DNA from: Gemmataceae bacterium
GTDB taxonomy: Bacteria > Planctomycetota > Planctomycetia > Gemmatales > Gemmataceae
Direction of reading: 5' to 3'
DNA: 64,000 nt
Assembly (NCBI GenBank): GCA_022616435.1
Contig: JAKEET010000108.1
Span: forward strand, 48,430-112,429
Shown here: positions 7,536 through 17,061 of the stretch, one piece after another
How positions within the stretch are numbered: the first letter of the stretch is position 1
Layout of the letters: every line of letters begins with the position of its first letter
Program-made: the position numbers and the translations under genes
Notes under the pieces: model-generated
What the model was told of the DNA's origin: nothing
Seen by the model: only the letters and a program-made list of their open reading frames with translations
Databases searched by the model: none

Positions 7536-9896
7536 ATGCGCCTTACCATGCGCCCCACCATGACCGTTGCCGTCGGGTTCCTTCTCGCCACCAGTCCTGC
7601 GCGAGCCGGCGAGGTCTCCTTCAGCCGGCATGTCACGCCCGTGCTCTACCAGCTCGGCTGCAGCTCCGGGATGTGCCACGGCTCGTTTTCCGGCAAGGGG
7701 GGCATGCGGCTGTCGCTGTTTGCCGGCAACCCGGAGATGGACCATCTCAACTTGCGCGGCGGATTTGGACGGCGCGTGGACCCGCTCCATCCGGAGCGCA
7801 GCCTGATGCTGCTCAAGCCGACGCGAGCCATCGAGCATGGCGGCGGCCTGCGGTTGCGCAAAGAAAGCTGGCAATATCAACTGTTGAGAAAGTGGATCGA
7901 AGCCGGGGCGCGCTTCGATCCGCCAGCCGCGCCGAAGTTGATCGGCCTGCGCGTTGAGCCGGTATCGTTGACGTTGCCGCCGGTGGGGGTGAAGTCGCCG
8001 CCGCTGAAAGTGATCGCGAAGCTGTCCACGGGTGCGGAAGAGGATGTAACCAAGTTCACGAAGTTCGAGTCGCTCGACCCCGGCCTGGCCGAGGTCGATG
8101 CCGGCGGTTGCGTGACCGGCCAGCGCGCCGGCGACATCGCCATCCTGGCTCACTACGCCGGCGCGGTTGGCTTCGCCACCATGCTGATGCCCGGGCCAAA
8201 GGTTGCCGGCGTGGCATTCCCGAAGGAAGAGCTGCCCGACGTCGTGGACCGGCTGCTCGTCGAGCGCATGCGAAAGTTGAATATCGTGCCGTCGCCGCGC
8301 TGCGACGATCTCGATTTTCTGCGCCGCGTCCACCTGGACGTGATCGGCCAATTGCCGACGCCGGACGAGTGCCGGGCGTTTCTCAAGGACAATGCCCCCG
8401 ACAAGCGAACCAAGTTGATCGACCGGCTCCTCGCGCATCCCCTGCACGCGGCCCTGTGGGCGGGCAAGCTGTGCGACATGGTCGGCGCCGACGATCGTTT
8501 CCTGGGCGACGGCGTCTACCAGTTCCACGACTGGTTCCGCAACAAGTTCGAAACGAACACGCCGTGGGACAAGATCGCCTACGGCGTGCTCTGCGCGACT
8601 GCGGCCGACGGCCGGACGCCGGACCAGATTCGCGAGGACCAGAAGCGCGACGCCGAAAGCCGCAAGAAATACAAGGGCAAGCCGCCGCCCGCGCCGCCGG
8701 GCAAGCAGCCCTGGCAAGCCGGTTACGGCACGCGCAATACGCTGGACGTCTTCTACAGCAACTTGATCAACACGCAGACCCTGCCCGGCAAAGGCCGCAC
8801 CGTGAATGGCCGGCAGATCGCCCTGCGCGTGGCACACACCTTCCTCGGCGTCCGGCTGGAATGCGCTCAGTGCCACAAGCATCCCTATGACCGCTGGTCG
8901 CAGGGCGACTTCTTCAGCTTCGCAGCGGTGTTCGCGCACACGGAGATCGGCGTCGATCCGGAATTGAAAGCGCAGAAAGTGAATCTCAATGGCGTCTTTG
9001 CCGGGATGAGGCCGGTCGAAGAGTTTCTCGATCCCGACACACAACAACCCGTCCCGGCCCGGATTCCGGCAGGCCCGACGATCACGGTGAAGCCGGGCGT
9101 CGATGCCCGCAACCTGGTGTGGCAATGGATGCTCGAGATGGACAATCCGTTCTTCGCGCCGGCGCTCGTCAACCGCGTGTGGGAGCGTTACCTGGGCCGC
9201 GGGTTCATCGAGCCGGCCGACGCCCAGGCCGCCGCCAATCCGCCGTCGCATCCGGAGGCGCTGGCCGAGCTGGCGCGCGATTTCATCGAGCACAAGTACG
9301 ATCTGCGGCATTTGCAGCGCCGCATCCTCAACACCGCGGCCTACCAGCGCGACTGGCGGACGAACGCCGCCAACGCCAAGGACACGCGCAATTTCTCGCA
9401 TCGCGCGCTGCGCCGTCTGACCGCGGAGCAGGCGCTCGACGCCATCGCGCACGTGACGGGGACCGCCGTCAAGATTCCCAAGCGCTACGGCTCGCCGCGC
9501 GACGGCCAGAAGGCCGCCGAGATCGCCCTGAGCCGTGTCGGCGGCGACGACGGCTACGTGCTGCAAATCTTCGGCCGGCCGCTCCGCGTCCAGAACTGCG
9601 ATTGCGAACGGAGCGCCGCCGCCAGCCTGAGCCAGACCATGTACTTGTTCAACGATGAGAAGCTGATCGGCAAGATCCACGACGACAAAGGCCGATTGAA
9701 GAAACTGGTGGCCGAGACCGCTGACGATGGTAAACTTCTGGAGGAGTTGTACTTGCTAACATTGACGCGGATTCCGACCGAAGTCGAGCTGAAGCGGTCT
9801 CGCCAGTACATCGCGGGAGTCTCCAGTCGGTTGGAAGCTTATCAGGATATCGTGTGGTCGCTGCTCAACCGGCATGACTTTGTTGTGAATCGGTAA
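7536..9896 (+). CDS. DUF1549/DUF1553 secreted protein with Ig-like domain and haem-type Cys motifs
   Basis: About 786 residues. ATG 7536 begins a signal peptide (TMTVAVGFLLATSPARA); ATG 7560 is an alternative. Order: a planctomycete cytochrome-C-like N-terminus (CSSGMCHG, CxxxCH), a BIG2-type Ig-like segment around 145-235 (TGQRAGDIAILAHYAG), DUF1549 around 245-450 (FLRRVHLDVIGQLPT), a second motif CAQCHKHPYDRW, then DUF1553 in the last 280 residues (NRVWERYLGRGFIEP, HPELA-type SHPEALAELARDF). The exact function of the family is unknown. It nearly always precedes a DUF1501 gene, as here, and the pair probably acts in the periplasm, perhaps on polysaccharide or sulfated substrates. Confidence 0.92.
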   Translation: MRLTMRPTMTVAVGFLLATSPARAGEVSFSRHVTPVLYQLGCSSGMCHGSFSGKGGMRLSLFAGNPEMDHLNLRGGFGRRVDPLHPERSLMLLKPTRAIEHGGGLRLRKESWQYQLLRKWIEAGARFDPPAAPKLIGLRVEPVSLTLPPVGVKSPPLKVIAKLSTGAEEDVTKFTKFESLDPGLAEVDAGGCVTGQRAGDIAILAHYAGAVGFATMLMPGPKVAGVAFPKEELPDVVDRLLVERMRKLNIVPSPRCDDLDFLRRVHLDVIGQLPTPDECRAFLKDNAPDKRTKLIDRLLAHPLHAALWAGKLCDMVGADDRFLGDGVYQFHDWFRNKFETNTPWDKIAYGVLCATAADGRTPDQIREDQKRDAESRKKYKGKPPPAPPGKQPWQAGYGTRNTLDVFYSNLINTQTLPGKGRTVNGRQIALRVAHTFLGVRLECAQCHKHPYDRWSQGDFFSFAAVFAHTEIGVDPELKAQKVNLNGVFAGMRPVEEFLDPDTQQPVPARIPAGPTITVKPGVDARNLVWQWMLEMDNPFFAPALVNRVWERYLGRGFIEPADAQAAANPPSHPEALAELARDFIEHKYDLRHLQRRILNTAAYQRDWRTNAANAKDTRNFSHRALRRLTAEQALDAIAHVTGTAVKIPKRYGSPRDGQKAAEIALSRVGGDDGYVLQIFGRPLRVQNCDCERSAAASLSQTMYLFNDEKLIGKIHDDKGRLKKLVAETADDGKLLEELYLLTLTRIPTEVELKRSRQYIAGVSSRLEAYQDIVWSLLNRHDFVVNR

Positions 9897-10081
9897 GTCG
9901 GGAGTCGATGAAAGATGTCCTCGTCCCGCAAGAAAAGCTCAGCGGTCTTCGATAACTCGCGGCTCGTCTGTTGCCGGAGATCGTGTTCGACCTTAAAGCC
10001 GCAACTGCGACAACACGAAAGCCCCGTCACGCAATTCGGTACGCAAGAAGAGGCGCCCTACGAAATAAGCAGGGGGGAGAT

Positions 10082-11377
10082 ATGCAGTTATTCACGCGAC
10101 GAAGTGCATTGCGCCTCGGCTCCGCTGGTATCGCCGGTCTGACCTTGCCCAACCTGCTCCGCGCCGAAGGCGCGAACCGCGGCGTCGTCGGCCCGGCCCC
10201 AAAGGCGAAGAACGTCATCTTCATCTGGCAGCAGGGCGGGCCGCCGCATCAAGACACCTGGGACATGAAGCCCACCGCGCCCAGCGACATGCGCGGCGAG
10301 TTCCATCCCATCCGCACCAACCTGCCCGGCTACACGGTCTGCGAGCTCTTGCCGCGGCTGTCGCGGCAGATCCATCATCTGACGATCCTGCGCGGCGTGA
10401 ACCACCACATCCCGGACCACAATCCGGGGAGCATGTTCATGCTCGGCAGCGGCAATCCGCCCAACCCGACCATCTTCCATCCAACCTGGTCCGCGGTCGT
10501 GAAGAAGGAAAGCCAGCAGGTCCCCGGCGTGCCGACGACCGTCGCGATCCCGAGCGAGCCGAGCGAAGGCCCCGGCGCCGGCTTCCTGGGGGCGGCGTAT
10601 CAATCGTTCGCCACGCAGGCCGATCCGAACGACGCCGACTTCCGGGTCCGCTCGCTGGCCATGCCGCGCGGCATCGACCTGGCGCGTTTCGAGCGCCGCC
10701 GGCAATTGCTCGAAGAGACCAATCGTTATTTCAACGAGCTGGATGAACGTCCCGACTTGCTCCGTGGGCTGGACAATTTCCATCGCGACGCCCACGAGAT
10801 CATTCTGGCGCCGGCCACGCGCCGCGCGTTCGACATGAATCAAGAGCCGGCGTCCGTGCGCGACCGCTATGGCCGTAACAAGGTCGGCCAGCGCATGTTG
10901 CTGGCGCGCCGCCTGGTCGAGGCCGGCGTCCGTTTCGTGACCATCAGCGAGCCGGTCGGCTGGGACACGCATGCCGACAACTTCAAGCGCATGCGCGAGC
11001 AGCTTCCGGTGGTCGATGGCGCCTTCAGCGCGTTGCTCGAAGATTTGCACCTGCGCGGCTTGCTGCAAGACACGCTGGTGATGATGTTCGGCGAGTTCGG
11101 CCGCACGCCCAGGATCAACAACCAGGCCGGCCGCGATCACTGGCCGCAAGCCATGTCGATCGTGCTCGCCGGCGGCGGCGTTCCCGGCGGCCTCATCCAC
11201 GGCGCCACTGACCGCAACGGCGCCTACGTGACCGATCGCAGCCATTCGCCCGCCGATTTCGCTTGCACGATCTACTCGCTTTTGGGGATCGACCCGCACA
11301 AGACTTATCCGGCCCCGAACGGCCAACCGACGCCCATCGTTCGCGATGGCGCTCCGATCCGCGCGGTCGCGGGTTGA
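10082..11377 (+). CDS. DUF1501 protein, Tat-exported, sulfatase-like fold
   Basis: 431 residues from ATG 10082 with AGGGGGGAG just upstream. The N-terminus MQLFTRRSALRLGSAGIAG is a twin-arginine signal, so the protein is exported folded, likely with a metal cofactor. Conserved DUF1501 features are visible: IFIWQQGGPPHQDTWDMKP, LPRLSRQIHHLTILRG, GEFGRTPRIN and GRDHWPQAMS. The family belongs to the alkaline-phosphatase/sulfatase superfamily. It lies 185 bases after the DUF1549/1553 gene and probably works with it. The stop codon abuts the stop codon of the convergent SH3-like gene with no spacer. Confidence 0.92.
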   Translation: MQLFTRRSALRLGSAGIAGLTLPNLLRAEGANRGVVGPAPKAKNVIFIWQQGGPPHQDTWDMKPTAPSDMRGEFHPIRTNLPGYTVCELLPRLSRQIHHLTILRGVNHHIPDHNPGSMFMLGSGNPPNPTIFHPTWSAVVKKESQQVPGVPTTVAIPSEPSEGPGAGFLGAAYQSFATQADPNDADFRVRSLAMPRGIDLARFERRRQLLEETNRYFNELDERPDLLRGLDNFHRDAHEIILAPATRRAFDMNQEPASVRDRYGRNKVGQRMLLARRLVEAGVRFVTISEPVGWDTHADNFKRMREQLPVVDGAFSALLEDLHLRGLLQDTLVMMFGEFGRTPRINNQAGRDHWPQAMSIVLAGGGVPGGLIHGATDRNGAYVTDRSHSPADFACTIYSLLGIDPHKTYPAPNGQPTPIVRDGAPIRAVAG

Positions 11378-12406
11378 TCACGGCGTGGCCACGTGCGACG
11401 CCGTCATGTAGTACGTCCGCTGATAGCCGTCGCTGCGATAGGAAACCGTGCCGTACAGGCACACCGTCTGATCCAGGTAGCTTCGCAGCGACGTTCCCGC
11501 CACCGTGGTCACGTACATCAGCGGCCGGCCTTGCCGGTCCTCCAGCACGCACATCATCTGTCCGTCCTTCTCGAACGCGGTGCGGCGGAGCTTGCCCCAT
11601 TGGCTCCACTGCGGCGGCTGTGTCGTCAGGCCGTTGTGCTGCGTCCATTGGTTCGCCGGCTGGGTGAATGACGCCGGCGTCCCCGCCTGCTGGCTGCCTG
11701 GGTTTCCAGGGTTGCCGACCAGTTGGCCGGGCGCCGTCTGACCGGGCGCCGTCCAGCCGCCGGCCGGAGCGGTCGGCTGCGACCAGTTGGGCGGCCGCAC
11801 GCTCGCCGTCTGGGCCGGCTGCACTGCTTCCTTCGGAATGAACCGCGCCTCGCTCCCCGGCGGCTGGATCGGCCACCACTTGCGGCCGTTCGTGTCCATC
11901 GGCCGTTCCTGCAGCAAGACGACCACGAACCCCGAGGCGAGCTTGGCGCCCTCGGCATTCGGTTCCTGGTTGACGAGCGCGCTTCCCGGCAGCACGGGCG
12001 CTTGATCAACCATCACCACCGCTTGATTGCGCTCGACCTGCATCACGTTCTTGGCGTCGATCCAGCTGAACGAGCCGGCCGGCGGAACAATGGCGAACCA
12101 GCCCGGCTGGTCCTTGCTCTCGCGCAGCACGGTCACCGAGTCCCCATATTTGAGGCGGCTGGTCGCCAGGTACTTCTCGGTCGGCCCGCTGCGAACTTCC
12201 ACTCCCTTGGGATCGATGATCGACATCTTCGCGGGATAGGGCGCCGGGTTCGGTTGTCCCGAAGGCGGCGGCAAGGTCGCCTGCGGCGCCGTCGGCCGCG
12301 CTTGCGGCGTTTGCGGCGCCGGCGGCAGCGACAGCGGCGGGTTGAACTGTCCGAACGCGGAATTCGCAAGTCCTGTCAGCACCAACGCGGCCATCAGATG
12401 GCGCAT
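11378..12406 (-). CDS. Secreted SH3b-like, Pro/Gln-rich hypothetical protein
   Basis: 342 residues. Residues 1-19 form a signal peptide (MRHLMAALVLTGLANSAFG). A Pro/Gln-rich low-complexity linker (20-60) is followed by a bacterial SH3-like module (GVEVRSGPTEKYLATSRLKYGDSVTVL), then a second beta-rich segment. After another Pro/Gly/Gln linker comes a C-terminal beta domain (VLEDRQGRPLMYVT, LDQTVCLYGTVSYRS) of the kind seen in planctomycete envelope proteins. It probably binds a cell-surface polymer. No catalytic residues were recognised. Confidence 0.75.
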   Translation of the reverse strand: MRHLMAALVLTGLANSAFGQFNPPLSLPPAPQTPQARPTAPQATLPPPSGQPNPAPYPAKMSIIDPKGVEVRSGPTEKYLATSRLKYGDSVTVLRESKDQPGWFAIVPPAGSFSWIDAKNVMQVERNQAVVMVDQAPVLPGSALVNQEPNAEGAKLASGFVVVLLQERPMDTNGRKWWPIQPPGSEARFIPKEAVQPAQTASVRPPNWSQPTAPAGGWTAPGQTAPGQLVGNPGNPGSQQAGTPASFTQPANQWTQHNGLTTQPPQWSQWGKLRRTAFEKDGQMMCVLEDRQGRPLMYVTTVAGTSLRSYLDQTVCLYGTVSYRSDGYQRTYYMTASHVATP

Positions 12407-12799
12407 GACTGCTCCTTCACGATTTGTTGGCGGTGTGAAAGGTCCGCGGGCAAGCGGGAATCGCCCGTCTCTTTCATCGGCACAGGCCGGACAGCGAATA
12501 CAGTCGCGACCCCAGCGCCGCGCGCCGAGCGGCGCCGTTCCGGCCCGGCCCGCCGAACCTGCTCTGGCAGCGGGCCTTATAGCAGCGGCTCGGATTCCCG
12601 CAAGATGGGCTCACGCAACATTGGGTGAACGGCGGATTAGGGAATTCTTGCTAGCTTTGAGCCGGCGGATCGGTTAGAAGAGTTGGAGCGTCTGGGCAAC
12701 CGCCTCGCGTGGCGGCAAGTTGCCAACTTGCCGCGAAGCCGCGCGAAGCCCCGGCACATTGAAACTTGCCGCCACCCTCGCCCTTCGAGGATGCTGTGC
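12407..12799. other. Intergenic region between SH3-like gene and deoC
   Basis: Divergent promoter region without a credible gene. Its right part holds the GGCGGCAAGTT inverted repeat at 12709-12775, which ends 25 bases before the deoC start. Confidence 0.55.
12709..12775. repeat. Inverted repeat GTGGCGGCAAGTT
   Basis: Arms GTGGCGGCAAGTT (12709-12721) and AACTTGCCGCCAC (12763-12775) are perfect complements. The left arm also forms its own hairpin with AACTTGCCGC at 12725-12734. It is located in the deoC leader. Confidence 0.6.
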
Positions 12800-13498
12800 A
12801 TGTCCGACTTCACCTACCGCGACATCGCCAAGATGATCGATCATTCGCTGCTCCAGCAAACACTGACCGACGCCGAACTGGAAGCCGGTTGCCGCCTGGC
12901 ACGCGCCTACGACGTCGCGTCGGTGTGCATCAAGCCTTACTTCGTCGCGCGGGCCGCGGAGCTGCTGAGCGGCTCGACCGTGGCCGTCGGCGCCACCATC
13001 GGCTTTCCGCACGGCGGCCACGTCACGTCGATCAAGGTCGCCGAATCGGTCCAGGCCATGAAAGATGGCGCGGTCGAGCTCGACATGGTCGTCAACGTCG
13101 GCAAGGTGCTGAGCAAGGACTGGCGCTGCGTGACCGACGACATCCGCGCCGTCGTCGAAACGGCCCACGCCGGCACAGCGCTCGTGAAGGTCATCTTCGA
13201 AAACTGCTTCCTGACCGACGATCTCAAGCAGCGGCTGTGCGAGATCTGCGGCGCGGTCCGCGCCGACTTCGTGAAGACGTCGACCGGTTACGGCGCCACC
13301 GGCGCGACCACGGAAGACCTGATCTTGATGCGCCGCCATTCGCCGCCGCACGTCCAGGTCAAGGCGGCCGGCGGGGTGCGGACCTTCGACCGGCTGTTGG
13401 AAGTGCGTGCCCTGGGAGTCAGCCGCGTGGGGGCCACGGCCAGCCAGGTGATTCTGGATGAGTGCAAGTCCCGGCTTGGCGGCGCCGAGGGGCGCTGA
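12800..13498 (+). CDS. deoC: Deoxyribose-phosphate aldolase
   Basis: 232 residues starting MSDFTYRDIAKMIDHSLL. ATG 12800 is preferred over ATG 12791 because GAGG lies 10 bases upstream. The Schiff-base lysine is in the motif DFVKTSTGYGATGATTEDL. The second active-site lysine is in VKAAGGVRTF, and the IGFPHG segment is also typical. The enzyme cleaves 2-deoxyribose 5-phosphate to glyceraldehyde 3-phosphate and acetaldehyde in deoxynucleoside breakdown. Length matches the DeoC family. No other nucleoside-catabolism gene is adjacent. Confidence 0.95.
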   Translation: MSDFTYRDIAKMIDHSLLQQTLTDAELEAGCRLARAYDVASVCIKPYFVARAAELLSGSTVAVGATIGFPHGGHVTSIKVAESVQAMKDGAVELDMVVNVGKVLSKDWRCVTDDIRAVVETAHAGTALVKVIFENCFLTDDLKQRLCEICGAVRADFVKTSTGYGATGATTEDLILMRRHSPPHVQVKAAGGVRTFDRLLEVRALGVSRVGATASQVILDECKSRLGGAEGR

Positions 13499-13531
13499 AA
13501 TCGACTGTGGCGGCAGGGCGCTTGCGCGCCG

Positions 13532-16135
13532 TCACACCTTGCGAATCGAACACACCGTATCGAACCACGCCTGCATGCCGGTGATCGGCGCCGGCTGGAT
13601 CGGCAAGATTGCGTTGACGTTGAAGCCGGCGCCCTTGCCGCCGTCGGCCTGGCTCCACCAGAGATTGGTTGTCAGGTCGGCGTCTTCCGACAGGATCTTG
13701 GGATCGAAGCCTGGCCCTTCAGCACGGGGGCCGCGCCGGGCGGCGGCACTGCGGCCGCCGAACAGGTGGCCGAGACTGTTGCTGACGGCGAAGACACGCG
13801 GGTGAATCCCCTCGGTCACGAACGCACGAATCCGAGCCGAGCCGATCCTCTGGCCGGTGGGGTCGAACGTACGGCCGCGCGGGCGATACGTGGTCACTTC
13901 GACGGTGTCGCCGGTGCGGATGCCGAGCCGGCGGGCCGTGGCGGCGTTGATCCACATCGGATTGTCGTGCACGATCTCGGTCAGGTATTTCTGGGGCGCC
14001 GTTCGGCCTTGCGTGTGCACGTTCCATTTGAACGTCGTCAGGATGAAACGATCCTCGGGTAGATTCTGATGCGCCGGAATCGGCACATAGTGCGGCCAGC
14101 CGTCGTCGTCGATCTTCACACGCGCGGCGGCCTGGGCGACCGTCTGGCTATGCACCTCGAACTTGCGCGACGGCGTCTTGAAGCCGCGCAGCGCCTGGGC
14201 GTTCATCGTGATGCCGATGGCTTCCTCGACGCCGCGGGCATTGCGCTTGGAGATGATGCCCGTCTGCGGGTCAGTGCGTGAACCGTCGAGTTGCGCCTTG
14301 GTGAGCGGCCGCTTGAACAAGTCGTACGAGCGCGGCTCGCTGGTGTTGTGGTAGACGCCGTGCCGCTTCATGTAGGCGAAACCATCCGCGCTGTCGCCCT
14401 TGGGTAATTGCCGGCACCGCAGGCGCACGAAGTCCTCGTAATTGCGGAAGTCGAAGTAACGAGATACTTCCGGTCCCAGCCGCTTGCCAACCTGAATGAG
14501 CACGTCGGCGAAGTTGACGCACTCGGCCGGCGGCGGGACCAGCGGCTGGCGCAAGGTTGCATAGGTGCGCAGCTCGTAGTTGTTGCGGGCATCGAGGCCC
14601 CAGCGCTCGAGGTAGGTCGCGTCGGGAAGGATCAGATCGGCGTAGTGGGCGGTTTCGGAGTACACAACGTCGGAGCACACGTGGAAGGGAATCAGTTTCT
14701 CATCACGGAGAACTTCCACCGCAAGGCTGCGGCCTTCAGGCCAGGTGGTCGGCGACGCCAGCGTGTAGGTGAAATAGACCTGGAGCCGGGCCCGTTTCTG
14801 CTTGAGATAGGCGTACACGATCTGCCCGACGCGCATCTTCTGCCAGCGATTGGCCAGCGGCCATTCGGGCGGGTCCTCCAGGTCGGTGCGGATCTTCGGC
14901 GCCGCCGGCACGGGGGCTGGCATTGGGAAGAGATGATCGGGAATCTCAGCCGACTCGGCGTAGCAATAGCCGCCCGGCTGATTGATCGACCCGGCCAGGG
15001 CGTTGAGAAGGATCACCGCTCGGTCATTGTTGAAACCGTTGTAGTGGGCGTGGCTGCCGCGGTTCGTGAAGGCGGCACAGCGCGGCCGCTCGCGGATGAA
15101 GGCACGCGCGATGCGGCGGATATCGCCCGCCGAGATCCCGCTCAGCTTCTCAGCCCATTCCGGCGTGTAGGGCTTGAGGAATGCGGAGAGGGCATCGACG
15201 GTCGTATTCGTCCACGTGGTCATAAAATCCCGGTCGAAATTGCCGTCGGCGACGATGGTGTTCGCCAGCGCCAGCGCTACAGCGCCCTCGGTGCCGGGAA
15301 ACGGGGCGTGCCACTCGTCGCTGCGGCCGGCGGTGTTCGAGAGCCGCACGTCGAACGTGACCAGCTTGCAGCCGTTGTCATACCGGCCCTTGATGACGCG
15401 CTTGAGGAAGTGGATGGCGCCCTGGTGCGCCTCGTAGAAGTTCGAGCCGAAGTTGAGCAGGTACTTGCAGCGCTCGGCGTCCACCGATTCCCAGTCGACG
15501 TCGCCGATGGTGGCATAATTGGCGGCGCGCTTGTTCAGCGAGCACAGGGCGCGATGGTTCAGGAGCACGGGCGAGCCGATGGCGTTCAGGAATCGGCCCA
15601 TGATGTCGGCGAGGCGCGAGCGGCCGATGTGGATGGCGACGTGTTCGGGATGGCCGGCGTCGATGCAGGCGCGAACGCGCTTGGCGATGTCGGCGTAAGC
15701 TTCCTCCCACGTGATGCGCCGCCACGTGCCCTGGCCGCGCCGGCCGACGCGCTTGAGCGGGTAGAGCAGCCGTTCGGGATATGTGCTGATGACGACGCCC
15801 GCCTGGCCCTTGGCGCAGAGCATCTTGCCGTTGTTGGGGTCTTCCGGGTTGCCGCCGATCTTGATCAGCTTGCCGTTATCGACGTAGCCGACGATGCCGC
15901 ACACCGTGGAGCAGTTGAGGCACACGCTGGTGATCTTGCGGGCGCGCTTGTAGTTGTGCGGGACCTTCGGCGTGCCGCGGACGTTGGGACGGCGCGGCGG
16001 ACGCGCAGGCTGAGCGGCCGCTTCGCCCGGGTGCAGCAGAATCGTCTCGCCCACGGCCAACGATGCGAGGGCGCCGATGCCGACTTTCAGGGCGCCGCGG
16101 CGATTCACTTCGAGCGCTTGAAGTTGCTTACTCAT
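13532..16135 (-). CDS. Tat-exported molybdopterin oxidoreductase, catalytic subunit (DMSO reductase family)
   Basis: 867 residues from ATG 16135, preceded by GGAGG. The N-terminus MSKQLQALEVNRRGALKVGIGALA is a twin-arginine signal. A 4Fe-4S binding site follows (CLNCSTVC, then CAKG about 30 residues on). The body contains molybdopterin-binding stretches (KYLLNFGSNFYEAHQG; TNRGSHAHYNGF) and the C-terminal dinucleotide-binding domain (HDNPMWINAATARRLGIRTGD). The family transfers electrons to or from small oxyanions or sulfur compounds; the substrate cannot be read from sequence. Its start overlaps the end of the Fe-S gene by 8 bases, so the two are translationally coupled. No membrane-anchor subunit is next to them. 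Confidence 0.92.
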   Translation of the reverse strand: MSKQLQALEVNRRGALKVGIGALASLAVGETILLHPGEAAAQPARPPRRPNVRGTPKVPHNYKRARKITSVCLNCSTVCGIVGYVDNGKLIKIGGNPEDPNNGKMLCAKGQAGVVISTYPERLLYPLKRVGRRGQGTWRRITWEEAYADIAKRVRACIDAGHPEHVAIHIGRSRLADIMGRFLNAIGSPVLLNHRALCSLNKRAANYATIGDVDWESVDAERCKYLLNFGSNFYEAHQGAIHFLKRVIKGRYDNGCKLVTFDVRLSNTAGRSDEWHAPFPGTEGAVALALANTIVADGNFDRDFMTTWTNTTVDALSAFLKPYTPEWAEKLSGISAGDIRRIARAFIRERPRCAAFTNRGSHAHYNGFNNDRAVILLNALAGSINQPGGYCYAESAEIPDHLFPMPAPVPAAPKIRTDLEDPPEWPLANRWQKMRVGQIVYAYLKQKRARLQVYFTYTLASPTTWPEGRSLAVEVLRDEKLIPFHVCSDVVYSETAHYADLILPDATYLERWGLDARNNYELRTYATLRQPLVPPPAECVNFADVLIQVGKRLGPEVSRYFDFRNYEDFVRLRCRQLPKGDSADGFAYMKRHGVYHNTSEPRSYDLFKRPLTKAQLDGSRTDPQTGIISKRNARGVEEAIGITMNAQALRGFKTPSRKFEVHSQTVAQAAARVKIDDDGWPHYVPIPAHQNLPEDRFILTTFKWNVHTQGRTAPQKYLTEIVHDNPMWINAATARRLGIRTGDTVEVTTYRPRGRTFDPTGQRIGSARIRAFVTEGIHPRVFAVSNSLGHLFGGRSAAARRGPRAEGPGFDPKILSEDADLTTNLWWSQADGGKGAGFNVNAILPIQPAPITGMQAWFDTVCSIRKV

Positions 16136-16796
16136 GGCTGCCTCCTTCCGGGCGGTCGAACGATGCTTCCAGCGTGGCCCAGGTTTCGATCTCGTAGGAG
16201 CGTGGATCGTGGTTGCGGCCTTTGGGCACCTTGCGCTCCAGCTCACGGGTCAGACCGCGATACTGGACTTGCGGATCGGCCTTCTCCTCCGGCTTGAGCA
16301 CGGTCAACTCGCGGCGATGCGTGGCCTGGAACTGCGAGATGGGACTCTTCGGATCGTTCAGGTCGCCGAAGATGATGGTGCCGCCGGGGCAAGTCTCGAC
16401 GCAGGCGGGTTCCATGCCGGCTTCGAGGCGATGCGAGCAAAAGTCGCACTTGTCGGCGAGATTGCGTTGCGGATCAACGTAGATGGCGCCGTAAGGGCAT
16501 GCGTCCTCGCAGGCGCCGTTGCCGCGGCAGGCGTTCTGATCGATGCGGACAATCAGGTCGTTGCCGCGGCTGATGGCCTTGTTCGGACACGCACGAAGGC
16601 ACGGGGCGTCGGCGCACTGCATGCAGACGACAGGCAGGAACAGGCGGCGCGTCTGCGGGAACCGCCCCTCGTCGTAGTAGTAAACCTTGGTGCGGAAGTT
16701 GCCGAGCGGCACTTGGTTCTCGACTTTACAGGCGACGGAACATGCGTGGCAGCCGGTGCAGCGCTCGAGGTCGAGCGCCATCGCGTAGCGTGGCAT
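16128..16796 (-). CDS. 4Fe-4S ferredoxin-type electron-transfer subunit of the molybdopterin enzyme
   Basis: 222 residues starting MPRYAMALDLERCTGC; ATG 16796 has GGAGG upstream. Four Cys clusters are visible: CTGCHACSVAC, CMQCADAPCLRAC, CRGNGACEDAC and CDFCSHRLEAG..CVETC, typical of the four-cluster NrfC/DmsB/PsrB-type subunit that wires a DMSO-reductase-family enzyme to the quinone pool. It has no signal of its own and would be carried by the Tat-targeted partner. The stop lies inside the ribosome-binding region of the catalytic subunit gene. Confidence 0.92.
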   Translation of the reverse strand: MPRYAMALDLERCTGCHACSVACKVENQVPLGNFRTKVYYYDEGRFPQTRRLFLPVVCMQCADAPCLRACPNKAISRGNDLIVRIDQNACRGNGACEDACPYGAIYVDPQRNLADKCDFCSHRLEAGMEPACVETCPGGTIIFGDLNDPKSPISQFQATHRRELTVLKPEEKADPQVQYRGLTRELERKVPKGRNHDPRSYEIETWATLEASFDRPEGGSHE

Positions 16797-17061
16797 GGGA
16801 ACCTCCATTGAAACCGATTCGCGCCGGATTCCCAAGATGAGAACGGCGACGATTTCTTAAAAAATGAGCTTTCGGACACGCCGTCAACTTACATGACGTG
16901 GTCACGTGAAACCGGCCATGGATCGGCCGGCAAATTCAGAAATTTGGACACAGACTTGCATGGGTCCGTCGACCTGTCGGTGCGATAGGCAGCGCCTTTC
17001 CAATAGGCTAACCCTTGCGGCGGCAAATGCAAGCGTATTTCCTGTGCGCTCCATGTGCCCT

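Noticed and set aside
7491..9680. 729-codon minus-strand frame
   Set aside because: Antisense shadow of the DUF1549/DUF1553 gene, which has clear family motifs.
14408..16297. 629-codon plus-strand frame
   Set aside because: Antisense shadow of the molybdopterin oxidoreductase gene.
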